Numbered from the stretch's first letter, positions 1-7,206 are shown. The stretch: 7,945 nucleotides of DNA from Roseovarius sp. UBA3070 (GCA_002366775.1 DFBW01000193.1:2380-10324), one strand, 5' to 3'. Made by a program: numbers and translations. The notes: generated by a model from the letters alone, not told the origin.

Positions 1-2
1 CT

Positions 3-59
3 GTGCCGCATCCCTTGATGGCTGAGGCCAAGCAAGAGCGCGAGTTGGAACATCAGTAA
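3..59 (+). CDS. possible 3' end of a rightward gene (partial)
   Basis: One frame is open from the window edge for 18 codons and ends at TAA (57-59). It would encode a charged, helix-prone tail ending in ...KQERELEHQ. The other two forward frames are closed by stops within the first 25 bases. The stop lies 5 nt before the stop of the leftward membrane-protein gene, which would make the two genes convergent. Eighteen open codons can easily occur by chance, so the only support is composition and position. I do not recognise the product. Confidence 0.3.
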   Translation: MPHPLMAEAKQERELEHQ

Positions 60-64
60 CGGCG

Positions 65-1486
65 TTACGCGCCCCGCGGTGTGGCCAGCAACCACAGGCC
101 AAACAGCGTATAGAGCACCATGAAGGCCCCCAGTGGGATTTGGCTTAATGCGGCGCGGCGGGCATCGCCAAAGAGCTGCAATGCCACGCGGTGTGATACC
201 AAAACCGACAGGATATGCCCGCCCACCACAACGCCCAGCTGCGTCAGCCAGATGATAAACACACTGTCGAGGGAGTTGAGAAAGCCAGCCGTGACACGCC
301 TATCCGCCCAGCCAAACAGGTTGGCGCCATTGGCCAAAGGATCACTGATCGCGGCAAGCAGGTATTGCCCTTCGATCAGGAATGAAACCATGAAATGTGA
401 GATGTGATAGCCAAGCGCGATTGGTAGAACTGCCGGGGCAAGGGCGGCAAAGACCACGGCAAAGCTGGGTTGGGGTTCGCGCGGTTTCCCGGCCACGGCA
501 ATGGCCCGGCAGGCCCATACCACCAGTGCGAAAGCTGTGACCAGGCCGATCACGGCCAGTGCCAACCCGATAAGCGACGAGGTGATCACTGCTGAGCGGC
601 CGGGGAATTCCAGCGGATTCACGTTGATCAGGCCAAGCCACCAGAAACTTTCCTTTAGCCCGTCAAAGCTGCCCGAAGCCAGCAGGGTCAGGGCAAAAAC
701 GCCGAGGCCAACTGCATAAGGGTGCGGTGACATCAAATCCCATCCGGGCATGCCAAAGCCCCTGCGTGTTCCGCCCCCAAATACTGAGACCCGCGCAAGC
801 AGAGTAAAGGCGATAGAGAAGGGCTCGCACCGCGCCATCCATGTTTGAGCGCCAAACAGGGCCATGCCGGCGAAGCTGAACAGCCAGTAGGAGGCGACGA
901 TCGTGGCCAACCTGTCTGGATCACTGGGGGCAGGATCAGCAATGAAAAAGCTGAAATACGCCATGAAGAGTGCCCATGCCGGCCAGACGCCCCAGCGGTC
1001 CGGCAGGTGCAGGGCAGGCGGGGCGGGTGTGCGCCCAAAGATCAGGCGATAGAGGCCGCTCCAGGGGTTTACCCAGAGCCACAGGTTGCCCAGCACGCCG
1101 ATCAGGCTGACCAGCACGATCCACCAGCCGGTCCAGATCATCAGTGGCAGCAGGTTGCTGAGCGGATCATGTGGGCCGGTCATGCCGAGGTAGATCAGAA
1201 AGACCAGCAGGATGGTTGAAAGCAAGCTGACCCCATGACGCAACCAATGCGGCAAGGCAGGCCATGATAACAAGCGCGCAGCGAACAGCCGTTCGGTTAC
1301 CCGTTTTGGCAGGAAAGAGACCAGCAGGATTGATGCAAGGACCGAAAGACAACCGCCGATAATATAGGCACGGGTGGGCAGCAGCAGAACAAAGGCTTGT
1401 TCTGACACATGGGCCTGCGCCCCCACAGGAATGAGGATCAAGAGCATCAGGCTGAGGGCTGTGAAAATTCTAACTGTGGTTCGCAT
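65..1486 (-). CDS. polytopic membrane protein, fenitrothion-hydrolase-like family, function unknown
   Basis: A 473-residue integral membrane protein. Residues 1-25 form a signal peptide or first membrane segment ending in AQA, followed by HVSEQAFVLLLPT. About ten further hydrophobic segments follow, near 41-60, 82-102, 113-138, 168-183, 194-213, 257-272, 298-331, 342-371, 408-430 and 449-468. Segments such as NLWLWVNPW (134-142), SFAGMALFG (204-212), the SDPLANGANLFG stretch (381-392) and the C-terminal GGHILSVLVSH (422-432) resemble, from memory, a family of actinobacterial and proteobacterial membrane proteins often labelled fenitrothion hydrolase. That label says little about the native role. 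Histidines H361, H364, H424 and H432 lie in or beside membrane segments and could bind a metal or haem (inference). The ATG at 1486 is the natural start because it gives the signal peptide, although AGGAAC lies rather far upstream. The gene is divergent from the PCu(A)C-like gene, suggesting a shared, perhaps copper-related, role. Confidence 0.72.
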   Translation of the reverse strand: MRTTVRIFTALSLMLLILIPVGAQAHVSEQAFVLLLPTRAYIIGGCLSVLASILLVSFLPKRVTERLFAARLLSWPALPHWLRHGVSLLSTILLVFLIYLGMTGPHDPLSNLLPLMIWTGWWIVLVSLIGVLGNLWLWVNPWSGLYRLIFGRTPAPPALHLPDRWGVWPAWALFMAYFSFFIADPAPSDPDRLATIVASYWLFSFAGMALFGAQTWMARCEPFSIAFTLLARVSVFGGGTRRGFGMPGWDLMSPHPYAVGLGVFALTLLASGSFDGLKESFWWLGLINVNPLEFPGRSAVITSSLIGLALAVIGLVTAFALVVWACRAIAVAGKPREPQPSFAVVFAALAPAVLPIALGYHISHFMVSFLIEGQYLLAAISDPLANGANLFGWADRRVTAGFLNSLDSVFIIWLTQLGVVVGGHILSVLVSHRVALQLFGDARRAALSQIPLGAFMVLYTLFGLWLLATPRGA

Positions 1487-1533
1487 GAAAATACGTTAAT
1501 GTTCCTATGAGTTGAACGAAAGTGGGAAGTTTG

Positions 1534-2310
1534 ATGCGCAGGTCTGTTATCATAGCGGCACTGTCTTTGGTGCTGATTGTTGGCATTCTTGTTTGGCGCA
1601 GTCAGATGCCATCTGACCCGGTGGGGCTTAGCGCTGTGCAGGCTCAGGCGATGCAGGGCGAAGCGGGCGTGGCACATGTCACCCTGGTGTTTGAAACCAC
1701 AGATGAGCCGGATGTTTTGATCAGCGCATCCTCGCCCGTGGCATCTCAGGTGGAAATCGTCTCGCCTATGGGCGTGTCACGGCTGACCATTCCGGCCCGC
1801 AGTACACCATCATTGTCATCTGATGGGGCTTATTTGCGCCTGTCAGGATTGGAGGGCGACCTGAGTGAAGGCCGGTTGATCCCGCTGACGCTGACCTTTT
1901 TGCGCTCGGGGGAACAGACGGTGCGTGCGCGGGTTGGCGAGCCAAGTGATCCGCATGCGCAACATATGGCGATGGCTGCAATGGCAGCGCAGGATACGCA
2001 GGGGCCTGCTCCCACGTTGGCGATGACACTGAAACCTGCGGCCAACGGCGCCACATTAGTGCGCATGCAGGTGGAGAATTTCACTTTTGATCCCGGCGGT
2101 AAGATACCTCAACATGTGCCGGGTCATGGACATGGGCACCTCTATTTGGACGGGTTGAAACTGCAGCGCGTTTATACTGGCGAGGCGTTGATCGGGGCCT
2201 TGCCAGCAGGGCGGTATGAAGTGCGCGTGACGCTGAATTCCAATCTGCATGTTCCCTACAGGAATGCGGACGGCCAAGTGAGTGCCGCGGCTGCGTTGGT
2301 TGTGCAATAG
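1534..2310 (+). CDS. membrane-anchored protein with degenerate PCu(A)C copper-chaperone-like domain and His-rich C-terminal domain
   Basis: A protein of 258 residues from the ATG at 1534. GTG 1522 and TTG 1531 are in-frame alternatives, but GGGAAG (1524-1529) fits ATG 1534 and gives a clean N-terminus, MRRSVIIAALSLVLIVGILV. This is a membrane anchor, so the rest should be periplasmic. Residues about 45-135 follow the PCu(A)C pattern: VEI...IPA...AYLRLSGLEGDLSEG...IPLTLTF. The copper ligands of that family (H-x10-M-x21-H-x-M) are missing, with Y100 and R102 where the HxM pair should be. A short H/M-rich linker (HAQHMAMAAM, 141-150) leads to a second domain (about 160-258) with VPGHGHGHLYLDG (195-207) and NLHVPYRNADG (237-247). 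This pattern recalls HAHLYV(N/D)G domains seen in proteobacterial periplasmic proteins. H194, H198, H200, H202 and H239 are candidate metal ligands. The divergent membrane-protein gene is the likely partner. Copper handling is inferred. Confidence 0.75.
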   Translation: MRRSVIIAALSLVLIVGILVWRSQMPSDPVGLSAVQAQAMQGEAGVAHVTLVFETTDEPDVLISASSPVASQVEIVSPMGVSRLTIPARSTPSLSSDGAYLRLSGLEGDLSEGRLIPLTLTFLRSGEQTVRARVGEPSDPHAQHMAMAAMAAQDTQGPAPTLAMTLKPAANGATLVRMQVENFTFDPGGKIPQHVPGHGHGHLYLDGLKLQRVYTGEALIGALPAGRYEVRVTLNSNLHVPYRNADGQVSAAAALVVQ

Positions 2311-2371
2311 TAGGGCAGATTAACACCCGAGCAAACTTTGTGAATGGTGCGTGTAAGCCCGGTTAACAGGC

Positions 2372-2569
2372 CGTCAGGCCCCGGGCCATCGTCAGCCCCC
2401 CCCTCAATGGGCTGGCGATAAGGCTGATGTCAGTGCATCACATATTCTGCTCGCGGGGTTGCGGGGATAAATCACTATTGAACCCCTGTTGGGATCGCCA
2501 CCCCGGGGCCTGACGCTGTCCCGGTGCGCGCAGCATTGGTTGATGGCACGCGCACGCCGGGATTATTTT
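2372..2569 (+). ncRNA. candidate structured small RNA between the PCu(A)C-like gene and serA
   Basis: The 262-nt gap 2311-2572 has no convincing reading frame but is rich in structure. CGTCAGGCCCCGGG (2372-2385) is perfectly complementary to 2502-2515, a 14-bp stem enclosing 116 nt. Inside are an 11-bp hairpin (2388-2398 with 2409-2419, one G-U pair, 10-nt loop), a 5-bp hairpin (TGATG 2425-2429 with 2436-2440) and GGGGTT 2455-2460 with AACCCC 2481-2486. TGGCGAT 2413-2419 can also pair with ATCGCCA 2494-2500, which excludes the first hairpin. A terminator oriented rightward follows at 2520-2569. A weak promoter candidate is TTGTGA (2338-2343) with GTTAAC (2362-2367), 18 nt apart, which would start transcription close to the 14-bp stem. 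The alternatives are a long 3' UTR of the upstream gene or a leftward 3' UTR of serA. I do not recognise a known RNA family. Confidence 0.35.
2520..2569 (+). terminator. rho-independent terminator, rightward
   Basis: CCCGG (2520-2524) plus TGCGCG (2525-2530) pair with CGCGCA (2549-2554) and CCGGG (2557-2561), leaving a two-base bulge (2555-2556) and an 18-nt loop. The stem has 11 GC-rich pairs and is followed at once by ATTATTTT (2562-2569). The U-rich side serves rightward transcripts. Read leftward, the hairpin begins 11 nt past the serA stop but has no U-tract after it, so it could at most protect the serA message end. It lies about 210 nt past the stop of the rightward gene, which suggests it ends a separate transcript or an unusually long 3' UTR. 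Confidence 0.6.
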
Positions 2570-2572
2570 GTA

Positions 2573-4168
2573 TCAGTTCACGTCAAACGACAGTGCGCGG
2601 ACCTGCTGAAACATGCCGGTGGCATTCAGTTTCTCGATCACGTCGGCCTCGATTGGGGCATCGACATAAAGCAAAGCAATCGCTTCGCCACCCGCAGCTG
2701 CGCGGCCAAGGGTGAAGTTGGCAATGTTTACGCCACTTTCGCCCAACATTTGGCCCAAGGTGCCGATGATGCCCGGCTCGTCATTGTTGGTGGTGTAAAG
2801 CATATGCTGGCCGATCTCGGCGTCGATGTTGATGCCTTTGATCTGAATGAACCGCGGTTTGCCATCCGAGAACACAGTGCCCCCGATAGAGCGCTCGCGT
2901 TCGCTCGTTACAACCGTCAGCTTGATATAGCCCTCAAACACGCCGGATTTATCCTGCTTGGTTGTGCTGATCTTCACGCCACGTTCTTTGGCGACCACAG
3001 GCGCGGACACCATGTTTACCTCAGGATTCACCGATTTCATGATGCCTGCAACAGCGGCGCAGGTCAGTGCGTCAAGGTTCATGTCTGAGACCACGCCATC
3101 ATAAAGGATATTGATCGCCTTGATCGGCTCATCCGTCATCTGACCAATGAAGTTGCCGACATGATCCGCCAGCTTGATCCACGGACCCATGACTTTGGCC
3201 TCCTCAGCCGTCACCGACGGCATGTTGAGCGCGTTTGTGACGGCGCCGGTCAACAAGTAATCTGACATTTGTTCAGCCACTTGCAGGGCAACGTTTTCCT
3301 GTGCTTCGGTCGTGGCGGCGCCCAGATGCGGCGTGACCACGACATTGGGCAGGTTAAACAGCGGGTTTTCCGTGGCGGGCTCAGACGCAAAGACGTCAAA
3401 GGCGGCACCTGCCACATGGCCGGATTTGAGCAGTTCAGCCAGGGCCTCTTCATCCACCAGCCCACCACGGGCGCAGTTGACAATGCGCACGCCTTTCTTG
3501 GTTTTCGCAAGGTTTTCGGCAGACAGGATATTGCGGGTCTGATCGGTGAGCGGCACATGCAGGGTGATGAAATCGGCGCGCGTCAGCAGCTCGTCCAGCT
3601 CAACCTTTTCGACACCCATTTTGTCGGCCTTTTCCTGACTTAGGAACGGATCATAAGCGATGACCTTCATCTTGAGCCCGCGAGCACGATCACAGACGAT
3701 ACCACCGATATTGCCAGCACCGATGACACCGAGGGTTTTGTTGGTCAACTCAACCCCCATGAATTTGGATTTCTCCCATTTGCCCTGATGGGTAGAGGCG
3801 CTGGCCTCGGGCAGCTGACGGGCCACGGCAAACATCATGGCGATGGCATGTTCAGCTGTTGTGATCATGTTGCCAAAGGGCGTGTTCATGACGATCACAC
3901 CTTTGCGAGATGCGGCGTCTTTGTCGATATTGTCGGTGCCGATGCCCGCACGGGCGATAACTTTGAGGTTGTCAGCGGCGTCGAGTATTTTCTCCGTGAC
4001 CTTGGTGGCCGAGCGAATGGCAAGGCCGTCATATTGGCCAATGATCTGGCGGAGCTTTTCTTTGTCCTTGCCCAGGTCGGGCATGAAATCAACGTCAATG
4101 CCGCGGTCCCGGAAAATCTGGACGGCAGTTTCGGAAAGCTTGTCGGAGACGAGTACTTTGGGAGCCAT
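2573..4168 (-). CDS. serA: D-3-phosphoglycerate dehydrogenase
   Basis: Cytoplasmic enzyme that oxidises 3-phosphoglycerate to 3-phosphohydroxypyruvate with NAD+, the first step of serine synthesis. The product has 531 residues, the usual length of the long form: substrate-binding and NAD-binding domains (about 1-315), an intervening allosteric-substrate-binding-type domain (about 318-450) and a C-terminal ACT domain (about 455-531). The nucleotide-binding loop GAGNIG is at 150-155, followed by D173 in AYDP. The catalytic triad of the D-2-hydroxyacid dehydrogenase family is visible as R234 (NCARGGLVDE), E263 (FASEP) and H281 (TPHLGAAT). ATG 4168 is chosen because AAAGGAC lies 7 nt upstream and the protein begins MAPKVLVSDKLSE. 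The frame stays open to 4231, but that would add residues encoded by the palindromic spacer. It lies 91 nt downstream of serC and is probably cotranscribed with it. The ACT domain suggests feedback control by serine, as in other long forms. Confidence 0.97.
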   Translation of the reverse strand: MAPKVLVSDKLSETAVQIFRDRGIDVDFMPDLGKDKEKLRQIIGQYDGLAIRSATKVTEKILDAADNLKVIARAGIGTDNIDKDAASRKGVIVMNTPFGNMITTAEHAIAMMFAVARQLPEASASTHQGKWEKSKFMGVELTNKTLGVIGAGNIGGIVCDRARGLKMKVIAYDPFLSQEKADKMGVEKVELDELLTRADFITLHVPLTDQTRNILSAENLAKTKKGVRIVNCARGGLVDEEALAELLKSGHVAGAAFDVFASEPATENPLFNLPNVVVTPHLGAATTEAQENVALQVAEQMSDYLLTGAVTNALNMPSVTAEEAKVMGPWIKLADHVGNFIGQMTDEPIKAINILYDGVVSDMNLDALTCAAVAGIMKSVNPEVNMVSAPVVAKERGVKISTTKQDKSGVFEGYIKLTVVTSERERSIGGTVFSDGKPRFIQIKGINIDAEIGQHMLYTTNNDEPGIIGTLGQMLGESGVNIANFTLGRAAAGGEAIALLYVDAPIEADVIEKLNATGMFQQVRALSFDVN

Positions 4169-4204
4169 GATAGTGGTCCTTTGATATGAGATTGTTTGGG
4201 GTGT

Positions 4205-4258
4205 GGTGGGGTGGAACCCCACCCTACGCATCAGGTGTAGGGTGGGTTTTAACCCACC
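4205..4258. repeat. double palindrome (REP-like) in the serC-serA spacer
   Basis: Two perfect 8-bp hairpins stand side by side: GGTGGGGT (4205-4212) with ACCCCACC (4216-4223), 3-nt loop, and GGTGGGTT (4241-4248) with AACCCACC (4251-4258), 2-nt centre. In addition, 4215-4227 and 4237-4249 form a 12-of-13 inverted repeat with a 9-nt loop, so one large hairpin can replace the two small ones. The right hairpin begins 1 nt past the serC stop. There is no U-tract in the leftward direction, so it is unlikely to be an intrinsic terminator. A role in message stability or in the serC/serA ratio is possible, and so is a dispersed repeat family (inference). Confidence 0.7.
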
Positions 4259-4259
4259 T

Positions 4260-5414
4260 TCAGGCGGCTTCAGTCAGTGCCGCGATTTCGGCCTCGAAGG
4301 CCCAATTTAACCAGGGCATCAGCGCTGCGAGATCGGATGTTTCCACCGTGCCGCCGCACCAGATACGAAGGCCTGGAGGTGCATCACGATAGGCACCGAT
4401 ATCACGGGCTACGTCGGCCACGTCCAGCCGTTTGGCGACGGCCTTGGCAAACACCGCACCATCGGTGATGCGTGGATCGCAGAATTTCAGGCACACGGAT
4501 GTATTGGACTGCGTTGCAGGGTCATCAGCCAGATTGGCGAGCCAATCGTGCGCTGCGCAAAAATCAGCCAGTACCTGAGCATTGGCATCCGCCCGCGCAA
4601 TCAGGCCATGCAACCCGCCTACGGATTGTGCCCAGTTCAGTGCCAACAGGTAGTCTTCGACTGCCAACATGGAAGGGGTGTTGATCGTGGCGCCTTCAAA
4701 GATGCCTTCGATCAGTTTACCGCCTTTGGTGAGGCGAAAAATCTTGGGCAGGGGCCATGCGGGTGTATAGCTTTCCAGACGTTCCACCGCGCGCGGGCTC
4801 AGGATGATCATGCCATGCGCCGCTTCGCCGCCCAGCACTTTTTGCCAGCTAAAGGTGGTGACATCCAGTTTGTCCCAAGGCAAGTCTTGGGCAAAGGCGG
4901 CAGAGGTGGCATCACAAATGGTCAGCCCCGTGCGATCAGATTTGATCCAGTCGCCATTGGGCACACGCACGCCAGAGGTGGTGCCGTTCCAGGTGAAAAC
5001 AACGTCATTATCGGTGTCGACTGTGCTGAGGTCCACGATCTGGCCGTAGTCAGCTGTTTTGACCTCAGCGTCCAGTTTCAGTTGTTTCACCACATCAGTG
5101 ACCCAGCCGGCGCCAAAGCTTTCCCAGGCGAGCATCTCAACCTTGCGGGCACCCAGCAGGTTCCACATAGCCATTTCCATGGCGCCTGTATCAGAGGCGG
5201 GCACGATGGCGATGCGATAGTCGGCAGGGATGCCCAGCACATCGCGCGTGCCGTCAATGGCGGCTTTCAGGCGCGCCTTACCGACAGCGGCGCGGTGGCT
5301 GCGGCCCAAGGGGGCGTCAGATAGTTTGGTCACGTCAAATATGGGGGGTTTGGCACAGGGGCCGGATGAAAAACGCGGGTTTTCCGGCCGCGTGGCCGGT
5401 TCTTGGATCGTCAT
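4260..5414 (-). CDS. serC: phosphoserine aminotransferase
   Basis: PLP enzyme that transfers the amino group of glutamate to 3-phosphohydroxypyruvate, giving O-phosphoserine, the second step of serine synthesis, in the cytoplasm. The product has 384 residues and resembles the alphaproteobacterial/Methanosarcina type of SerC. Visible landmarks are the N-terminal [11 protein letters not shown] (14-24), [11 protein letters not shown] (39-49) and [18 protein letters not shown] (71-88). [13 protein letters not shown] is at 142-154, CDATSAAFA with D168 is likely to hold the PLP pyridine nitrogen, and [14 protein letters not shown] carries the likely PLP lysine K192. ATG 5414 is preferred: GGAAGG lies 9 nt upstream and the leader RNA ends there, while the longer open frame to 5504 would run through that leader. 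It is first in a probable serC-serA operon, with serB divergent. Confidence 0.96.
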   Translation of the reverse strand: MTIQEPATRPENPRFSSGPCAKPPIFDVTKLSDAPLGRSHRAAVGKARLKAAIDGTRDVLGIPADYRIAIVPASDTGAMEMAMWNLLGARKVEMLAWESFGAGWVTDVVKQLKLDAEVKTADYGQIVDLSTVDTDNDVVFTWNGTTSGVRVPNGDWIKSDRTGLTICDATSAAFAQDLPWDKLDVTTFSWQKVLGGEAAHGMIILSPRAVERLESYTPAWPLPKIFRLTKGGKLIEGIFEGATINTPSMLAVEDYLLALNWAQSVGGLHGLIARADANAQVLADFCAAHDWLANLADDPATQSNTSVCLKFCDPRITDGAVFAKAVAKRLDVADVARDIGAYRDAPPGLRIWCGGTVETSDLAALMPWLNWAFEAEIAALTEAA

Positions 5415-5465
5415 TGCTGCTATCCTTCCAGATAAGCGCCCTTCGTTGGGGAAGGGTGTCCCGCC
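5415..5465 (-). promoter_or_regulatory. serC leader RNA motif (two hairpins before serC)
   Basis: Directly before the serC start the leftward transcript has two adjacent hairpins. The first is CCCTTC (5456-5451) with GAAGGG (5444-5439) and a 6-nt loop. The second is GC-U-TATC (5437-5431) with GATAGC (5424-5419), whose loop carries the start of the GGAAGG ribosome binding site. Between and before them lie GGGACA and CGC spacers. Position, size and gene context fit the serC RNA motif described upstream of serC-serA operons in alphaproteobacteria, a putative cis-regulator with no confirmed ligand. Because the ribosome binding site overlaps the second hairpin, control of translation is the simplest guess. 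I match it from memory, not from a model search. Confidence 0.65.
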
Positions 5466-5469
5466 GCCG

Positions 5470-5498
5470 CATGTACGGGGTTCACTGCGGTCCGGCAA
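5470..5498 (-). promoter_or_regulatory. candidate promoter of serC-serA
   Basis: Read leftward, TTGCCG (5498-5493) and TACATG (5475-5470) are separated by 17 nt and resemble -35 and -10 boxes (4 of 6 and 3 of 6 matches to the housekeeping consensus). Transcription would start near 5464-5462, just before the serC leader hairpins. That agrees with the known pattern of start sites immediately upstream of the serC motif. No equally good promoter was found for the divergent serB gene. Confidence 0.45.
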
Positions 5499-5581
5499 CA
5501 GCAAACCTGATAAATTTGAAAAGTTCGGGTTGCGATTTTGCGCTCGGCAGGGTTTTTGGCAGCAAATCGAAAGGACTGCAC

Positions 5582-6451
5582 ATGTTTGTTATCACCTTGA
5601 TTGCCAAAGCGGGCGACTTGGACCCAGCCTTGGTCGAATCGCTGCGCAATGCGTGGGGTGGTCAGTCGGCCCAGTGGTTGGCCGCAGATGAAGCGGCTGA
5701 ATTTGCGATTTCAGCAAAGCCGGAAAACCTATGGACTGTCTGGACTGACGTTCAAGGCATGGGCGTTGATCTGGTCTGCCAGCCGCTTGAAGGTCGCCGC
5801 AAGAAGATGCTGCTTGCCGATATGGACAGCACCATGATCCAGCAGGAATGTATCGACGAACTGGCCGACGAAGCAGGCGTTGGTGCGCATGTTGCCAACA
5901 TCACAGCGCGTGCGATGAACGGCGAGTTGGATTTTGAAGCGGCGATTGATGAACGGGTCGGGCTTCTCAAAGGGTTGGACGCTGCGATTATCGATCACGT
6001 CCTGAAAACACGGATCACGTACATGCCGGGCGGACGCACCTTGGTGCAAACCATGAAGGCAAATGGTGGCTACGGTGCTTTGGTGTCCGGCGGCTTTACC
6101 GCATTCACCGCCAAAGTTGCGTTGGAATTGGGCTTCGACGAAAACCGCGCCAACACGCTTGAGATCGCGGACGATAAGCTTACGGGGCGTGTTGTGCGCC
6201 CTATCCTTGGCCAACAGGCGAAACTTGATGCGCTGGGTGAGATCACGAAGCGTTTGGGTATCTCAAAGCAAGACGTTCTCGCCGTTGGGGACGGAATGAA
6301 CGACCTGTTGATGCTGTCAAACGCAGGAACAGGCGTTGCATTGCATGGGAAACCCGCCCTGCAAGAAAAATGTGATGTGCGGATCAACCACGGCGACCTC
6401 ACCGCGCTTCTTTACCTTCAGGGATACGCCAAAGACGAATTTGCTGCGTGA
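5582..6451 (+). CDS. serB: phosphoserine phosphatase
   Basis: Mg2+-dependent haloacid dehalogenase-family phosphatase that hydrolyses O-phosphoserine to serine, the last step of the pathway. The product has 289 residues. The N-terminal 70 or so form a small regulatory-type domain without a sharp motif. The catalytic part shows motif I as DMDST (80-84; nucleophile D80, acid/base D82), motif II SGG (169-171), the lysine of motif III near K214 and motif IV GDGMND (236-241). [12 protein letters not shown] (85-96) is the typical SerB cap-entry sequence. ATG 5582 is chosen because AAGGA lies 6 nt upstream. The frame is open back to 5366, but that part overlaps serC and its leader on the other strand. 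It is divergent from serC-serA across 167 nt, and its stop overlaps the start of the permease gene. Confidence 0.96.
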   Translation: MFVITLIAKAGDLDPALVESLRNAWGGQSAQWLAADEAAEFAISAKPENLWTVWTDVQGMGVDLVCQPLEGRRKKMLLADMDSTMIQQECIDELADEAGVGAHVANITARAMNGELDFEAAIDERVGLLKGLDAAIIDHVLKTRITYMPGGRTLVQTMKANGGYGALVSGGFTAFTAKVALELGFDENRANTLEIADDKLTGRVVRPILGQQAKLDALGEITKRLGISKQDVLAVGDGMNDLLMLSNAGTGVALHGKPALQEKCDVRINHGDLTALLYLQGYAKDEFAA

Positions 6452-7206
6452 TTGAAGTCACACCTGATGTCCTCGCACTATTGCTCGCAGTTGCGTTCTT
6501 TGCCGGTTTTGTTGATGCGATCGCTGGCGGCGGCGGCTTAATCACGGTTCCCGTCCTGATCATCGCGGGCGCACCACCATTAACCGCCATCGCAACCAAC
6601 AAAGTACAGGCTGTGTTTGGTGCTGGCATGGCCGCTTACAGCTACGGTCGCGCTGGCCATGTCGATCTACGCCGCCAGTTCTGGGTGGCGCTGCTTGCGC
6701 TTGGTGCGGGTGGCGCGGGCGCACTTCTTACGTCGACCTTACCGACCCAGTTGATCCGGATTGCTTTGCCAGTTCTCTTGGTCGCCATTGCCTTGTTCTT
6801 TGCATTCAAACCAGGATTGAACGACATCGACCGAACGGCGCGGATGGGTCCGCTGGTGTTTTCACTTTCGATTGTACCATTGGTCGGGTTTTACGACGGG
6901 TTGATCGGCCCGGGTGCAGGTGCGTTCTACATGATCGGCTTCGTCGCCCTCGCGGGGTACGGTGTTTTAAAAGCGACCGCACACACCAAACTATTGAACT
7001 TTTCATCCAACTTCGGCGGGCTACTTGTCTATGCGCTGGTCGCAAGCCCGTGGTGGATCACGGGCCTGCTGATGGGTTTTGCGCAAATGGCGGGGGCCTA
7101 TGTCGGCGCGCGCATGGCAATGCGAATTGGCTCTCGATTAATCAAGCCATTGCTGGTCGCTTCGGCAAGCGTTCTCGCTGCGAAATTGATTTGGGACCTG
7201 ATTTAG
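6448..7206 (+). CDS. TauE/SafE (TSUP) family permease
   Basis: A 252-residue inner-membrane protein with about eight hydrophobic segments and the two internally related glycine-rich signatures of the TSUP family: GFVDAIAGGGGLITVP (20-35) and GFYDGLIGPGAGAF (147-160). TNKVQAVFGAG (50-60) and AHTKLLNFSSN (178-188) are the matching asparagine-containing segments after each. The family exports sulfite, sulfoacetate and other organic anions. The substrate cannot be read from the sequence, and YfcA-like members are mostly uncharacterised. The GTG start at 6448 overlaps the serB stop as GTGA, and there is no clear ribosome binding site, so translation is probably coupled to serB. The position next to serB may suggest export of a serine-related or sulfur compound, but this is a guess. 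Confidence 0.9.
   Translation: MIEVTPDVLALLLAVAFFAGFVDAIAGGGGLITVPVLIIAGAPPLTAIATNKVQAVFGAGMAAYSYGRAGHVDLRRQFWVALLALGAGGAGALLTSTLPTQLIRIALPVLLVAIALFFAFKPGLNDIDRTARMGPLVFSLSIVPLVGFYDGLIGPGAGAFYMIGFVALAGYGVLKATAHTKLLNFSSNFGGLLVYALVASPWWITGLLMGFAQMAGAYVGARMAMRIGSRLIKPLLVASASVLAAKLIWDLI

Noticed and set aside
2344..2421. 25-codon rightward reading frame in the gap
   Set aside because: The product is Pro/Ser/Gly-rich and low in complexity, there is no ribosome binding site before the ATG, and the frame is fully explained by the C-rich inverted repeat.
2372..2515. 6S RNA (ssrS)
   Set aside because: The long closing stem and total length are suggestive. However, the predicted internal pairing leaves a 27-nt bubble on one side and about 1 nt on the other, unlike the usual 6S bubble, and a gene neighbourhood with zapA or a 5-formyltetrahydrofolate cyclo-ligase is absent.
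4205..4258. intrinsic terminator between serC and serA
   Set aside because: The hairpins are strong, but no U-tract follows in the leftward direction, and serA has no obvious promoter of its own in the short spacer.
4548..5324. 258-codon rightward open frame opposite serC
   Set aside because: It lies entirely antisense to a clear serC with full motifs. Its composition is typical of a high-GC shadow frame, and there is no ribosome binding site or recognisable domain.
5415..5504. N-terminal extension of SerC
   Set aside because: The extra 30 codons would be encoded by the leader hairpins. ATG 5414 with GGAAGG upstream fits the family start.
5366..5581. N-terminal extension of SerB
   Set aside because: The frame is open upstream, but it overlaps the serC 5' end, its leader and promoter. 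ATG 5582 has a good ribosome binding site and the family-like start MFVITLIAK.
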